Positions 6,628 to 15,057 of a stretch of DNA of 33,240 nucleotides are shown here, piece by piece. The notes under the pieces were generated by a model. The model was not told the DNA's origin. It did not search any database and was given only the letters and a program-made list of their open reading frames with translations. This DNA is from JASFBA01 sp034433695. Its GTDB lineage: Bacteria; Chloroflexota; Chloroflexia; DTKN01. Numbering within the stretch: position 1 is the first letter of the stretch; each line of letters opens with the position of its first letter. Made by a program: the position numbers and the translations under genes. The DNA is taken from the NCBI GenBank assembly GCA_034433695.1, contig DAOUAK010000046.1, positions 1 through 33,240 on the forward strand, read 5' to 3'.

Positions 6628-7376
6628 CGGGCTTCCTCCTCTTCTTCCAGCATGGCGATAAAAGCGCCGTGCCAGGAATGGTACCAGACCTGGCCCGTCT
6701 GGGCGTGGACGCTGAGCATCCCGTAGATGCGGCCGTCCTTCCAGACGTGGAGGGTGTAATAGCCGTAGAAGGGGTCTATATCGTCGGCGCGGACCTGGAC
6801 GCCGGGGAGGTTGCGGTCCAGCCAGCCCTGGGCGATGGAAGCGGCCTCCTCGGGGGAAACGGCCGGCGACCCGCCGCTCCAGCGGCCTCCCATCATGCCC
6901 CAGCGGCCTCCCATCATGCCGTAACGGGTATTCCACATCATATTGGGGCCTGGCTCCGGGCCGACGACGCCGCTCCACTTGTCCACCATCACCTCCACAG
7001 CCCCGATGCCGGTGCTTTTTTCCTCGACGATGGCGTAAAAGTTGCGCTCAAACTCCATGACCTCGCCCACGACGAGGTCGGGGTTGTCCCAGGAAGCGAT
7101 GGTGCGTTCCACGGCGTCGCGGGCTTCCGTCAGGGTGAGCGTCCCCCCGGCCGGCCCTCCCCCGAAGGCTCCCCCGTAGGGGCAGAACCCCGTCCCGGCG
7201 GCGAGGCATCCGCTCGAAGGGCCGGCCCCGCCCGACCACGGCCAGGTGGAGATCGCCGGGGCGCCACTGACGGCTGCGGAGGCCAGCAGGCGGCTCAGAA
7301 AAAAGGTGCCCACCACCGCGGCCGGCACCATGATCACGATCAGCAATACAAGTAGCCATTTTCCGGTTGGCGACAT
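6624..7376 (-). CDS. Membrane-anchored, Met-rich protein with two PepSY-like segments
   Basis: The 250-aa protein has an N-terminal transmembrane anchor (about residues 6-31), a Gly/Pro/Ser-rich linker, and two PepSY-like halves: 'TEARDAVERTIASW...VEVMVDKWSGVVGPEPGP' and 'VSPEEAASIAQGWL...RIYGMLSVHAQTGQVWYHSW'. Between them lies a Met/Trp-rich stretch with a duplicated G-M-M-G-G-R-W. PepSY modules are usually extracytoplasmic and inhibit or sense. The Met cluster could bind copper or another soft metal, which is inference. The start ATG at 7374-7376 follows CAGGAGGAAACG; a longer frame upstream is not supported. It overlaps the 43-aa membrane protein gene and ends with an acidic tail 'EEEEEAR'. 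Confidence 0.75.
   Translation of the reverse strand: MSPTGKWLLVLLIVIMVPAAVVGTFFLSRLLASAAVSGAPAISTWPWSGGAGPSSGCLAAGTGFCPYGGAFGGGPAGGTLTLTEARDAVERTIASWDNPDLVVGEVMEFERNFYAIVEEKSTGIGAVEVMVDKWSGVVGPEPGPNMMWNTRYGMMGGRWGMMGGRWSGGSPAVSPEEAASIAQGWLDRNLPGVQVRADDIDPFYGYYTLHVWKDGRIYGMLSVHAQTGQVWYHSWHGAFIAMLEEEEEAR
6879..6920. repeat. Perfect 21-bp tandem duplication inside the PepSY-like gene
   Basis: Two adjacent copies of a 21-bp unit (6879-6899 and 6900-6920) encode the seven-residue repeat G-M-M-G-G-R-W. The exact identity implies a recent in-frame duplication. Confidence 0.85.
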
Positions 7377-7407
7377 CGTTTCCTCCTGTACGACTTTTAT
7401 CATGCTC

Positions 7408-7436
7408 AGTATAGGGCCGGGCCGGCCTCTCGGAAA
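7408..7436 (-). promoter_or_regulatory. Possible weak promoter for the PepSY-like gene
   Basis: On the minus strand TATACT (7408-7413) lies 17 bp from TTTCCG (7431-7436), a poor -35 box. It is about 30 bp upstream of the ribosome binding site. The 223-bp gap between rlmN and this gene otherwise holds only GC-rich inverted repeats, including CAGGCC-AAAC-GGCCTG at 7460-7475. Confidence 0.35.
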
Positions 7437-7599
7437 GCGCCAAGCGGCCTTCCCACGAACAGGCCAAACGGCCTGGCGGGGTATAGGCCGGCCGTGGGAA
7501 ATCCGGCCTTCTACGGGAACAGTCGCACACTTCGGGCCGGGGGACAAGGGCGGTTCCAAGGGTCGGGACGGGTGCCGGTCCCGGCGGTAGAAGCGCAGT

Positions 7600-8763
7600 T
7601 TATTTCGCTCCCTCGCGGGCAACGTTTCGGGGAAAGGCCGGCCGCCCTCCGGTCAAACGCGGAGACGCTCTGTCGGAGGGCGGGGCGTCGGGAGAAGCCC
7701 CCGGCGAACTTTCCGCATGGGCCCGCAACTGGCCGCAGGCAGCCGAGATCTCCGTTCCACGTTCCAGGCGTACCGTCGCCGGGATGCCAGCCCGTTCCAG
7801 CACCTCCCGAAAGGCTTCGACCACCGGCCGCTCCGGCGCGTGCCAGTCGCTATCCGGGATGGGGTTGAGCGGAATCAGGTTGACGTGGCCCAGGAAGCCG
7901 CGCAGCCGGCCGGCCAGCCTTCGGGCCTGCTCTGGCGAATCGTTCACCCCGGAGATGAGGACGTATTCGAAGGAGACACGACGGTGTGTCTTTTCCACAT
8001 AGACCCGAAGGGCACGGAAGACTTCGTCCAGCGGATAGCGCCGGTTCAGCGGCACCAGGCGGTCGCGCAATTCGTCGTCGGCCGCATGGAGGGAGACGGC
8101 CAGATTGACCGGCAGGCACCCCTCGGCCAGACGGAGGATGCCGGGGACCAGGCCGGCCGTGGAGATGGTCATACGGCGGGCGCCCAGGTTAAAGCCCTTC
8201 GGGTCGTGCAGGCGCTCCACGGCGGCCCAGGTGGCATCGTAGTTGGCCAGCGGCTCCCCCATCCCCATGAAGACCACATGGGTGACCCGCGTCAATCCCG
8301 TCCAGTCCCGGCCGAAAGCGCGGAGCCGCCGTGCAAGGTGCAGCACCTGTTCCACGATTTCCCCGCCGGAGAGGTTGCGACGAAAGCCTCCCTGCCCGGT
8401 AGCACAAAAAGGGCAACCGATGGCACAGCCGACCTGGGTGGAGACGCAGACCGAGGCCCGCTCGTGGTAGAGCATCAGCACGGCTTCGATGCGCTCGCCG
8501 TCGGCCAGTTCAAAAAGCCCCTTGCGCGTTAGCCCGTCCGGGGCCACCTTTTCTTCCCGCAAGGTCAGGGCACGACAGACGGCCTCCTGGGCCAACCGCC
8601 GACGCAATTCGGCCGGCAGGTCGGTCATGACGGCAAAGTCGTCGGCCAGGTGGACGTAAAGCCAGCGCCACAACTGCCGGGCCCGGAAACGCGGCTCGCC
8701 CAGGTCTTCCAGCCACTTCTCCAGGCGATGCCGGTTCAGGTCGAGAAGGTAAATCGGGGTCAT
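7600..8763 (-). CDS. rlmN: Dual-specificity RNA methyltransferase RlmN
   Basis: This radical-SAM enzyme methylates C2 of A2503 in 23S rRNA and A37 of some tRNAs. The cluster motif is C113-x3-C117-x2-C120 ('CAIGCPFC') and the methyl-carrying Cys343 is in 'SAACGQL'. Other family blocks include 'VFMGMGEPLANYD', 'RRMTISTAGLVPGI' and 'NLAVSLHAADDELR'. At 387 aa it has a C-terminal extension of about 40 residues rich in Pro, Ser and Arg beyond the usual end. The start ATG overlaps the speD stop (ATGA), making it the last gene of the GT39-lpdA-bpsA-speD-rlmN operon. Confidence 0.96.
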   Translation of the reverse strand: MTPIYLLDLNRHRLEKWLEDLGEPRFRARQLWRWLYVHLADDFAVMTDLPAELRRRLAQEAVCRALTLREEKVAPDGLTRKGLFELADGERIEAVLMLYHERASVCVSTQVGCAIGCPFCATGQGGFRRNLSGGEIVEQVLHLARRLRAFGRDWTGLTRVTHVVFMGMGEPLANYDATWAAVERLHDPKGFNLGARRMTISTAGLVPGILRLAEGCLPVNLAVSLHAADDELRDRLVPLNRRYPLDEVFRALRVYVEKTHRRVSFEYVLISGVNDSPEQARRLAGRLRGFLGHVNLIPLNPIPDSDWHAPERPVVEAFREVLERAGIPATVRLERGTEISAACGQLRAHAESSPGASPDAPPSDRASPRLTGGRPAFPRNVAREGAK

Positions 8764-9125
8764 CGGCCGGCCTCTCCTGCCTCTATAAGACCGCGCACCT
8801 TGCGCACCAGACGCTCCCGTTGCGGATGCAGCGCCTCCCGCAACAGGCGCACGATCAACTCCACGTCCATCGGCCCGCAGGGAAAAAGGTCCACGGCGGC
8901 AAAATTTTCCTCCGGCCAGGTGTGGATGGAGATGTGCGATTCCCGAAGGAGGAGGAAACCGGTGACGCCCCAGGGGGTAAATTGTTGCCAGTGTTGGTGG
9001 TAGATATTGGCCCCGCCGCGCCGGGCCGCCTCCACCACGATGGTCCGCAGCGGCTCGACATACTTCAGGATTTCCCCATCGGAAAGCCAGAGGTCGTAGA
9101 GAAGGTGCTCACGTCCGGTCGTCAT
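8760..9125 (-). CDS. speD: S-adenosylmethionine decarboxylase proenzyme SpeD
   Basis: SpeD makes decarboxylated SAM, the aminopropyl donor for spermidine and longer polyamines. The 121-aa protein is the small, Thermotoga/Bacillus-type proenzyme. The self-cleavage site is E62-S63 in 'RESHISIHTWPE', where Ser63 becomes the pyruvoyl group; His68 and a Cys in 'LFPCGPMD' fit the processing and catalytic residues. It overlaps bpsA upstream (ATGA) and rlmN downstream. Coupling to bpsA means the donor and the enzyme using it are made together. Confidence 0.95.
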   Translation of the reverse strand: MTTGREHLLYDLWLSDGEILKYVEPLRTIVVEAARRGGANIYHQHWQQFTPWGVTGFLLLRESHISIHTWPEENFAAVDLFPCGPMDVELIVRLLREALHPQRERLVRKVRGLIEAGEAGR

Positions 9126-10339
9126 GGGACCTCCCCCGGGTCAAAGGACGAACGTTCAGAAATTTTTCTCTTGATGCGAAAAGTTTTTCCTCCACAACCA
9201 GGGCAGCCGTGGGTTTTGAGGTGCTCGATGGTGGGAAAGTCGCCCTCCGGGCCGACCCGATGGATGCTCCCGCAGGTGGAGCAGCGGTAGAGCCGCAGGG
9301 ACGGGCGCACCTCCATCGTGTAGAGCGGCCCGGTGTAACGGCCGGAGACGGCCGGCCGGGCTTCCGGCGTGGTGCGCAGGTGCAGGAACTGGCCGCTTCC
9401 GCCCAGCGTCCCCGTCGCCACATAACGGTTAAAATCGGGCGTTACCGAGTAGGGGGCCAGGCCCAGTTCCACACACTCCCACAGGAGGGCCCGCTGTCCT
9501 TCCGGGTCGCGGGGGGCGTAAGAGAGGAAGAGGTCCCGCCCGCCACCCGGACGCAGGGCCTCCAGGGCCCGGGAGAGAAAGAGGCGCAGGCCCGGCAGGG
9601 TATAAGGCGGGTCGGTCTCCACCGTGTCAAAGGCCCCCTGCAGGGCTTCCGGCAAGGGGTCGCGCAGGTCATGCCATACCGTCTCCACGGCAAAGCCCCA
9701 GCGCCGGCCGGCCCCGGCGATGTGCTCCAGGAAACGCCGGTCTACATCCACGACCACCAATCGCCGTACCCGCACCGCTCCCTTGTCTCCTTGCTCCTCT
9801 TCCCCGCAGCCAAGCAGCCCGATGGCCACGGAGACCAGATCGTCATCCCCCAGAAGGAGCACCTCTTTCCCCTCCAGCGCACCCTCACGGTACATCAGGA
9901 GAGCACGACGCAGCGCCGTCTCCGGGAGGCCGTGGGACTGATCCAGGGTGGTATCCACGGGGGGATTGGCACGGTGCGCTTCCTCCAGGCGGGCCAGGAC
10001 GTTTCCCCAGCGGACCGGGTCCAGGACGATGCGACGGCCGGCGCAGGTCGGGCAGAGGGGGTCCTGGAGCCTCCCCAGGCCGAGCACCTCTCGGGCAAAA
10101 GCCTCTCCCCGTTCGCTCAGGGCGCTTCCTCCGGGCGTGCGTTGGAGCAGGCCGGCCTGCTCCAGTTCCCCCCGCACCGCCGCCACAACCGGCACCGGCC
10201 AACCCAGCCGGCGGGCCAGTTCCTGCGTGGGCAGCGGGGACTGATGGTAGAGGAGCCGCAACAGGGCAGCCACGCCGGCCGGCCCTTCCCGGAGATGGGA
10301 CATCCGGGCCGTCCGTTCCAGAACCTGCTCTTCCTCCAC
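9122..10339 (-). CDS. bpsA: N4-bis(aminopropyl)spermidine synthase BpsA (branched-chain polyamine synthase)
   Basis: BpsA adds two aminopropyl groups to N4 of spermidine, giving branched polyamines that protect nucleic acids at high temperature. The N-terminus carries a winged-helix-like segment ('LPTQELARRLGWPVPVVAAVRGELEQAGLL') and a Cys pair 'CPTCAGR'. The Rossmann core has the diagnostic 'GDDDLVSVA' and 'DPPYT' motifs. The C-terminus has zinc-ribbon-like pairs 'CSTCG' and 'CPGCG'. I prefer the GTG start at 10337-10339 because GGGAGG lies 6 nt upstream; an ATG six codons earlier (10357) has a weaker site. It overlaps speD by 4 nt. Known family members come from Thermococcus and Thermus, which supports a thermophilic host. 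Confidence 0.93.
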   Translation of the reverse strand: MEEEQVLERTARMSHLREGPAGVAALLRLLYHQSPLPTQELARRLGWPVPVVAAVRGELEQAGLLQRTPGGSALSERGEAFAREVLGLGRLQDPLCPTCAGRRIVLDPVRWGNVLARLEEAHRANPPVDTTLDQSHGLPETALRRALLMYREGALEGKEVLLLGDDDLVSVAIGLLGCGEEEQGDKGAVRVRRLVVVDVDRRFLEHIAGAGRRWGFAVETVWHDLRDPLPEALQGAFDTVETDPPYTLPGLRLFLSRALEALRPGGGRDLFLSYAPRDPEGQRALLWECVELGLAPYSVTPDFNRYVATGTLGGSGQFLHLRTTPEARPAVSGRYTGPLYTMEVRPSLRLYRCSTCGSIHRVGPEGDFPTIEHLKTHGCPGCGGKTFRIKRKISERSSFDPGEVP

Positions 10340-10362
10340 CGCTGCGCCTCCCGGCATCTGCC

Positions 10363-11775
10363 CTATATTTTCCTGCAATGGATGGCCTCGCCCCAGGCTG
10401 CCGCTTTGGCCGCCTCCCCCAGCACCTCGGAAAGAGTGGGGTGCGCGTGCACCGTCTCGGCCATCTCCCAGACCCGAATCCCGGCCTGCACGGCCAGGGT
10501 AGCCTCGCCCAGGAGTTCGCTCACATACGGTCCCAGGAGGTGCACCCCCAGCACCGTCCCCTCCTCGACATCGTAGACCAGGCGCACCTGGCCGGCCGTC
10601 TCGCCCATCGCCAGGGCCCGGCCGTTGGCGGAGAAGGGGAAACGCGCCTCCTGGCAGGGTCGGCCGGCCGCCCGGGCCTGCTCCAGCGTCCACCCCACCC
10701 CGGCCAGTTCCGGCCAGGTGTAGACGCAGTAGGGGATGGCGTGCTCGTCCACCCGCCGCTCCCTGCCCCAGGCGTTCTCCGCCGCCACCTCGCCGTGGTA
10801 GAAAGCGCGGTGGGCCAGGAGTGTCCCGCCGGTGCAATCGCCCACCGCATAGACGCCCGAAAGGCTTGTCTCCAGGCGATCGTTCACGGCAATGGCCCGG
10901 CCGGAACGGGCGATGCCCAGACGCTCCAGGTCCAGCCCTCCGTCGGAGGGGCGGCGGCCGGTGGCTACCAGTACCCGTTCCCCCCAGACCGTCTCCGTCC
11001 CCTTCTTCCCCTCGAACACGACCCCCAGCCGGCCGTCCTCGTCGGAAACGATCTCCTGCACCCGCGCCCCGGTGTACAGTGCCAGGCCCATCTGTCGCAC
11101 CAGGGCCGCAAAGCGTCGGGCCAGTTCCGGTTCCACCGGCGGAAGGATGTTCGGCAGCATCTCCACCACGCTCACCCGGCTTCCGAGAAGGTGGAAGAGG
11201 ACGGCCATCTCCATGCCGATCACTCCACCTCCGATGACGACCAGGGAGGAGGGGACTTCCCGAATCTGGAGGAGGTCCCGCGAATCCAGCACGCCGGGGA
11301 GGCCGGCCCCGGGGACCGGGAGCGGAGCAGGCTCCGAGCCGGTGGCCAGGATGATTCGGCCGGCCTCCAGCAGCACCTCCGTTCCCCCGGCCGGCCGGAC
11401 ACGGACGGTACGGGGGGACTCCAGGACGGCCGTCCCGGCTAGCAGGTGCACCCTGTGATCCCGAAGCAACTTTTCCACCCCGCCGACCAGCGTCTCCACC
11501 ACCTCTGCCTTGCGCTCCTGCATTCGGGCGAAGTCGGGCCGTGCCCCTTCCGCCCCCGGCACGCCGTAGCGCCCGCCCTCCCGGGCCAGGCGCAGCACCT
11601 CGGCGCTGTGGATGAGGGCCTTGGTGGGGATGCAACCGTGGTTCAGGCACGTCCCCCCAACCCGTTCCCGCTCCACCAGGGCCACCTGCGCCCCCAACTG
11701 CCGGGCCCGGATGGCGGCGACGTATCCACCCGGCCCCCCGCCGATAACGACCAGGTCGAAATGTTGCTCTTCCAT
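10363..11775 (-). CDS. lpdA: Dihydrolipoyl dehydrogenase
   Basis: This FAD-dependent disulfide oxidoreductase reoxidises lipoamide of 2-oxoacid dehydrogenase or glycine-cleavage complexes, reducing NAD+. It shows the FAD motif 'VIGGGPGGYVAA', the redox disulfide C43-x4-C48 in 'GGTCLNHGCIPTKAL', an NAD-binding 'VIGGGVIGME', 'VYAVGDCTGG', and the C-terminal active-site 'HAHPTLSEVLGEA'. At 470 aa it has standard length. The ATG at 11773-11775 follows TAGGAGGACCG. No E1/E2 genes are adjacent. It instead sits between a GT39 gene (8-bp gap) and bpsA, so its partner complex must be encoded elsewhere. Confidence 0.95.
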   Translation of the reverse strand: MEEQHFDLVVIGGGPGGYVAAIRARQLGAQVALVERERVGGTCLNHGCIPTKALIHSAEVLRLAREGGRYGVPGAEGARPDFARMQERKAEVVETLVGGVEKLLRDHRVHLLAGTAVLESPRTVRVRPAGGTEVLLEAGRIILATGSEPAPLPVPGAGLPGVLDSRDLLQIREVPSSLVVIGGGVIGMEMAVLFHLLGSRVSVVEMLPNILPPVEPELARRFAALVRQMGLALYTGARVQEIVSDEDGRLGVVFEGKKGTETVWGERVLVATGRRPSDGGLDLERLGIARSGRAIAVNDRLETSLSGVYAVGDCTGGTLLAHRAFYHGEVAAENAWGRERRVDEHAIPYCVYTWPELAGVGWTLEQARAAGRPCQEARFPFSANGRALAMGETAGQVRLVYDVEEGTVLGVHLLGPYVSELLGEATLAVQAGIRVWEMAETVHAHPTLSEVLGEAAKAAAWGEAIHCRKI

Positions 11776-11783
11776 CGGTCCTC

Positions 11784-13742
11784 CTAGGGAACGAAATCGT
11801 CCCGCCGGTAGAGAAAGATGGCGAACTGCGGCCGCCCCTGCCCGTCGCGGTAGTAAAAGGTCAGGCCGTGAGGAAACATCTCCTGCAGGAACAGGAGGGA
11901 AGTTCGGTCCTGTTCCGGATTCACGATGACCGCCCCCTGGCCGGCTCCCTGGGAAGCGAAAAAGGCCCGGTCGATCTCGGTGAGCACTTCCCCATGCAGC
12001 CCCCACTCCGGGTGCTCTTTCGTCTGCAGGCGGATGGCGTCCTTATCGTCCCAGAAAGGAACGCTCTTCAAATACACCGCCCCGTCGCGACCGAACTCGT
12101 CGATGACGCGGGCAATTTCCCGGTAGAGGGGGTAATTCTCGTAGGGGAGGAACCTGGGGTATTCCACGAAGCACAGGTGGGCGTTCTGCAGGCCGGAGGC
12201 CAGGGCCAGGGCGGCCAGAAGCCCTCCCCAGCCCCAGGAGGAACGCAGCATTGGGAAAAGTGCCCCCAGCCGCTCCCAGAGCACGGCCACCGCGACCGCC
12301 GGAAAGAGCATCACCGTAGCCATGGCTCCTCCGCTGCGCACCGCCCCGGGCACCTCCCGCGGGAAGGCCAGTGCCAGCGCGGTGGGAAGGAGCATGACCA
12401 CGAAAAAGACCAGCACCAGGGCGTTTCCGCCCCGCCGCCAGCGGGCCAGGAGGAGGGGCAGGCCGACCAGGAAAAGGGTGCCGGCCACGCCGTCCAGGTG
12501 GGGGTCCTCCGGGACGTTGACCCGAAAGACCACGTCGCCCCGGATGTGGAACATCCCGGCCGTGCGCAGGAGGTTGCCCAGGAGGATTTCCCCGGGCGGA
12601 CCCGGATAGTTTTCCTCTACCTCGCCGACGCGGGTCAGCGGGCGGAACCAGAACGCCTCCCGGCCGTCCACGAGCATATAGCGCAGCATCGGGAGGGCGA
12701 CGAGGAGGGCCACGAGAAGGGCCAGGAGGAGCGAACGGCGCACCCGCCAGAGGTCGCGGGCGCGGCCGGCCAGGGCGTAGAGGGTCAGCCCCAGGAAGGT
12801 GGCCGGAAAGAGGGCCAGTGCTGCCGTGTAGGTATAGAGGGAGAGTCCCAGGAAGAAGCCGGCCCAGAGGAAATCGCTCCGCCGGCCGCTCCTGAGCCCT
12901 CGCAGGAGGAAAAGGGCCACCAGCGCCGCCATCAGCGGAGTCAGGATGCCCCGGAAGCCCACCCGGCTGATGAGCACGTGCCACTTGGCCACGGCCAGCA
13001 GGAGTGCCGCGACCAGTCCCACCAGGTCGCCATAGAGTTCCCGACCCAGGAGGTAGATCACCGGCAGGGTGGCTGTGCCGACGAGGGCGGTGATCAGTTT
13101 GAGCGTATAAAAGTTCAGGCCGGTCAGTTGGGCCAGGAGGGCGGTCAGGTAGAAAAGGAGCGGTTCCCGGCCGGGGAATCCGGTGGCATAGATCATCCAC
13201 TCGCCGCGCAGGATTTGCTCCGTCTCGCGGTAGTTATAGGTCAGGTCGTTGAACATATCGCTGGGGAGGCTATCCAGCCTATAGAGGCGGAAGGCGGCCC
13301 CCAGGAGGACGATTCCCAGCAGGGCCAGCAGGCGGACGCGGGGAGAAAGCCGGTCCCGCGGTTGGGGAGAGGAAATCGGATGTCGAGGCCATGCGGCGAC
13401 GAAGATGGCCGCGATGGCCAACGCCAGCCAGAGGAGGCCCGGCCGGCTGAGGCGGTTTTCGGAAAAAGTGAACCAGGAGAGCGCCCCGAAGAAAAAGGCT
13501 CCACCGATGACGTACCACTGCTGGAGGGAAAAGGGTTCCTCCTCGGCCGGGGAAGGCCAAAGAGACTCCACCTCCTCCGTCCGGGCGCCCCATAGGAAGA
13601 GGGCCAGCGCCCCGACCAGGAAGACGGCGCTATCCCAGGGAGGAAAGCGGTGGCGCAGGGCATAGGTAGCCAGGCTGGCCAGCCCCACGCCGCCGACCAG
13701 TGCCATTGCCCTTTTGCCAGAAATCTTGAGGTGAGCCTTCAA
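11784..13742 (-). CDS. GT39-family membrane glycosyltransferase (ArnT/PMT-like)
   Basis: A 652-aa polytopic protein of the dolichyl/undecaprenyl-phosphate-mannose-dependent type, expected to transfer a lipid-linked sugar onto a surface acceptor. The first large loop after a hydrophobic helix reads 'RLYRLDSLPSDMFNDLTYNYRE', fitting the acidic catalytic position of the family, with 'PGREPLLFYLTALLAQLTG' next and about a dozen hydrophobic helices. A soluble C-terminal domain lies outside the membrane. I chose TTG at 13742 because GGGAGG sits 4 nt upstream; ATG 13706 is the alternative. It is first in the operon with lpdA-bpsA-speD-rlmN and has a consensus-like promoter. The acceptor and sugar cannot be told from sequence. 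Confidence 0.8.
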   Translation of the reverse strand: MKAHLKISGKRAMALVGGVGLASLATYALRHRFPPWDSAVFLVGALALFLWGARTEEVESLWPSPAEEEPFSLQQWYVIGGAFFFGALSWFTFSENRLSRPGLLWLALAIAAIFVAAWPRHPISSPQPRDRLSPRVRLLALLGIVLLGAAFRLYRLDSLPSDMFNDLTYNYRETEQILRGEWMIYATGFPGREPLLFYLTALLAQLTGLNFYTLKLITALVGTATLPVIYLLGRELYGDLVGLVAALLLAVAKWHVLISRVGFRGILTPLMAALVALFLLRGLRSGRRSDFLWAGFFLGLSLYTYTAALALFPATFLGLTLYALAGRARDLWRVRRSLLLALLVALLVALPMLRYMLVDGREAFWFRPLTRVGEVEENYPGPPGEILLGNLLRTAGMFHIRGDVVFRVNVPEDPHLDGVAGTLFLVGLPLLLARWRRGGNALVLVFFVVMLLPTALALAFPREVPGAVRSGGAMATVMLFPAVAVAVLWERLGALFPMLRSSWGWGGLLAALALASGLQNAHLCFVEYPRFLPYENYPLYREIARVIDEFGRDGAVYLKSVPFWDDKDAIRLQTKEHPEWGLHGEVLTEIDRAFFASQGAGQGAVIVNPEQDRTSLLFLQEMFPHGLTFYYRDGQGRPQFAIFLYRRDDFVP

Positions 13743-13804
13743 ACTACCTCCCGCGTCGCCTGCTCCGGCCGAACGCCGGACCCATCGGGACAACCGGCCA
13801 GCCG

Positions 13805-13833
13805 ATTATAACACGGCAGGGGCATGGTTGCAA
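13805..13833 (-). promoter_or_regulatory. Promoter of the GT39-lpdA-bpsA-speD-rlmN operon
   Basis: On the minus strand TTGCAA (13828-13833) and TATAAT (13805-13810) are separated by 17 bp. It lies back to back with the promoter of the AI-2E gene, and the two -35 boxes are 5 bp apart. Confidence 0.75.
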
Positions 13834-13838
13834 AATGT

Positions 13839-13867
13839 TTGTTGTTTCCATCTCTCCATGATATAAT
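13839..13867 (+). promoter_or_regulatory. Promoter of the AI-2E permease / GNAT operon
   Basis: TTGTTG (13839-13844), a 17-bp spacer and TATAAT (13862-13867). The predicted start near 13874 leaves a leader of about 50 nt before the ribosome binding site AGGAGG. Confidence 0.75.
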
Positions 13868-13926
13868 AAGGCAGGCGGCTTTGGTCTCTTGAGAAAACAG
13901 GCCGGCTTTTCCCCGAGGAGGACTTG

Positions 13927-15057
13927 GTGGAGTCGTTGCGCTTCTCGACGCGGGCCAAAATCATTACCGTCTGGGTTGTGCTCCTTTTGGCCGTCCTGCT
14001 CCTCTGGCGGGTGCTGGATGTGGCCATTCCCTTCTTCTGGGCCATCCTGGTGGCCTATGTGCTTCACCCGCTCATCAAGTGGCTGAACCGGACGACGCGG
14101 GTGCCCCGATTCATTTGGATCATCCTGCTCTACCTGGCTGTGGGCAGCCTGATCTACTGGGGCATTGCCTATCTCGTCCCGGTCATCACCCGGCAGTACC
14201 AGGAGTTGGTCAAAACCATCCAGGACATCGTCGCCGCCATCCAGGATTATATTACCGAGCAGAAGGAATGGGTCATCCTGGGCATCCGGCTGGACCTGAA
14301 GACCTTTGGCGAGCAAGTGGGGGAGTGGCTGACCGGCCTGGCGCGCAGCCTGCCGGGGCAGGTCCTGGCCGGCGTCAGCCTGGTGGTCGGGACGGTGCTG
14401 CGGATCATCGTCTTTTTGGTGGCCACCTTCCACTGTCTGCTCTTTGGCGAGCGGTGGGTCCAGAACCTGCTGGAACTGGTTCCCCGGCCGCTGCGGGAAG
14501 AACTCGTAACCCTCCTCCAGCGTATCCACCTGGCCTTCTCGGCCTACCTCCGGGCCCAACTGGTACGCATCGTGCTGGTCAGCATTGTCCTCAGCATCGG
14601 CCTTTCCATCCTGCAGGTGCGCTTCGCGGTGGTGCTGGCCCTGTTCGGCGGCCTGATGGACATCGTCCCGCTCATCGGCCCGTTCATCTCCGGCGGGGTC
14701 ACGGTGCTGGTAACGCTTTTCCAGCCGGAGACGCCCTTCGGCTGGAGCCACCTGACCCTGGCCGTCGTGGTGGTGCTGCTTTACGTGGGCCTGAACCAGT
14801 TTGAGGAAAATATCGTCCTCCCGCCCGTCATCGGCTACATGGTGGACCTGCCCCCGCTTCTGGTGCTCTTTGCCGTCCTGGCCGGCGGGAGCATCGGCGG
14901 CGTGCTGGGCCTTTTCCTGGCGGTGCCGTTTGCGGCGGCGCTCAAGATCATCCTGCGCTACCTCTATGCCAAACTGATGGATCAACAGGTGGCCTTTGAG
15001 GAGATGGTGCGGCGGGCCCGCCGTACCCGCGGGAAGAAAGGAGAGACGAAAGGATGA
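13927..15057 (+). CDS. AI-2E family transporter (UPF0118/PerM-like membrane protein)
   Basis: A 376-aa integral membrane protein of the AI-2 exporter superfamily. It shows an N-terminal pair of helices with 'FWAILVAYVLHPLIKWLNRTTRVPR', a central amphipathic region, and the conserved C-terminal blocks 'GLMDIVPLIGPFISGGV' and 'GVLGLFLAVPFAAALKIILRYLY'. Members export varied small molecules or ions (TqsA exports AI-2; others act as Na+/H+ antiporters), so the substrate is unknown. GAGGAGG at 13915-13921 is 5 nt from GTG 13927, which I prefer to TTG 13924. Its stop overlaps the GNAT start (ATGA). Confidence 0.88.
   Translation: MESLRFSTRAKIITVWVVLLLAVLLLWRVLDVAIPFFWAILVAYVLHPLIKWLNRTTRVPRFIWIILLYLAVGSLIYWGIAYLVPVITRQYQELVKTIQDIVAAIQDYITEQKEWVILGIRLDLKTFGEQVGEWLTGLARSLPGQVLAGVSLVVGTVLRIIVFLVATFHCLLFGERWVQNLLELVPRPLREELVTLLQRIHLAFSAYLRAQLVRIVLVSIVLSIGLSILQVRFAVVLALFGGLMDIVPLIGPFISGGVTVLVTLFQPETPFGWSHLTLAVVVVLLYVGLNQFEENIVLPPVIGYMVDLPPLLVLFAVLAGGSIGGVLGLFLAVPFAAALKIILRYLYAKLMDQQVAFEEMVRRARRTRGKKGETKG

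Noticed and set aside
7460..7475. CAGGCC-AAAC-GGCCTG hairpin as the rlmN terminator
   Set aside because: Only a 6-bp stem with no T-tract on the minus strand, and the region is full of GGCC inverted repeats by composition.
10340..11650. Upstream extension of the bpsA frame to 842 codons
   Set aside because: The extra N-terminal part is the complement-frame shadow of lpdA. A GTG with a good ribosome site starts BpsA after lpdA ends.
11868..13595. A 575-codon plus-strand frame rich in Gln, Glu and Gly
   Set aside because: It is antisense to the GT39 gene. The hydrophilic composition is what the complement of a Leu-rich membrane protein gives.
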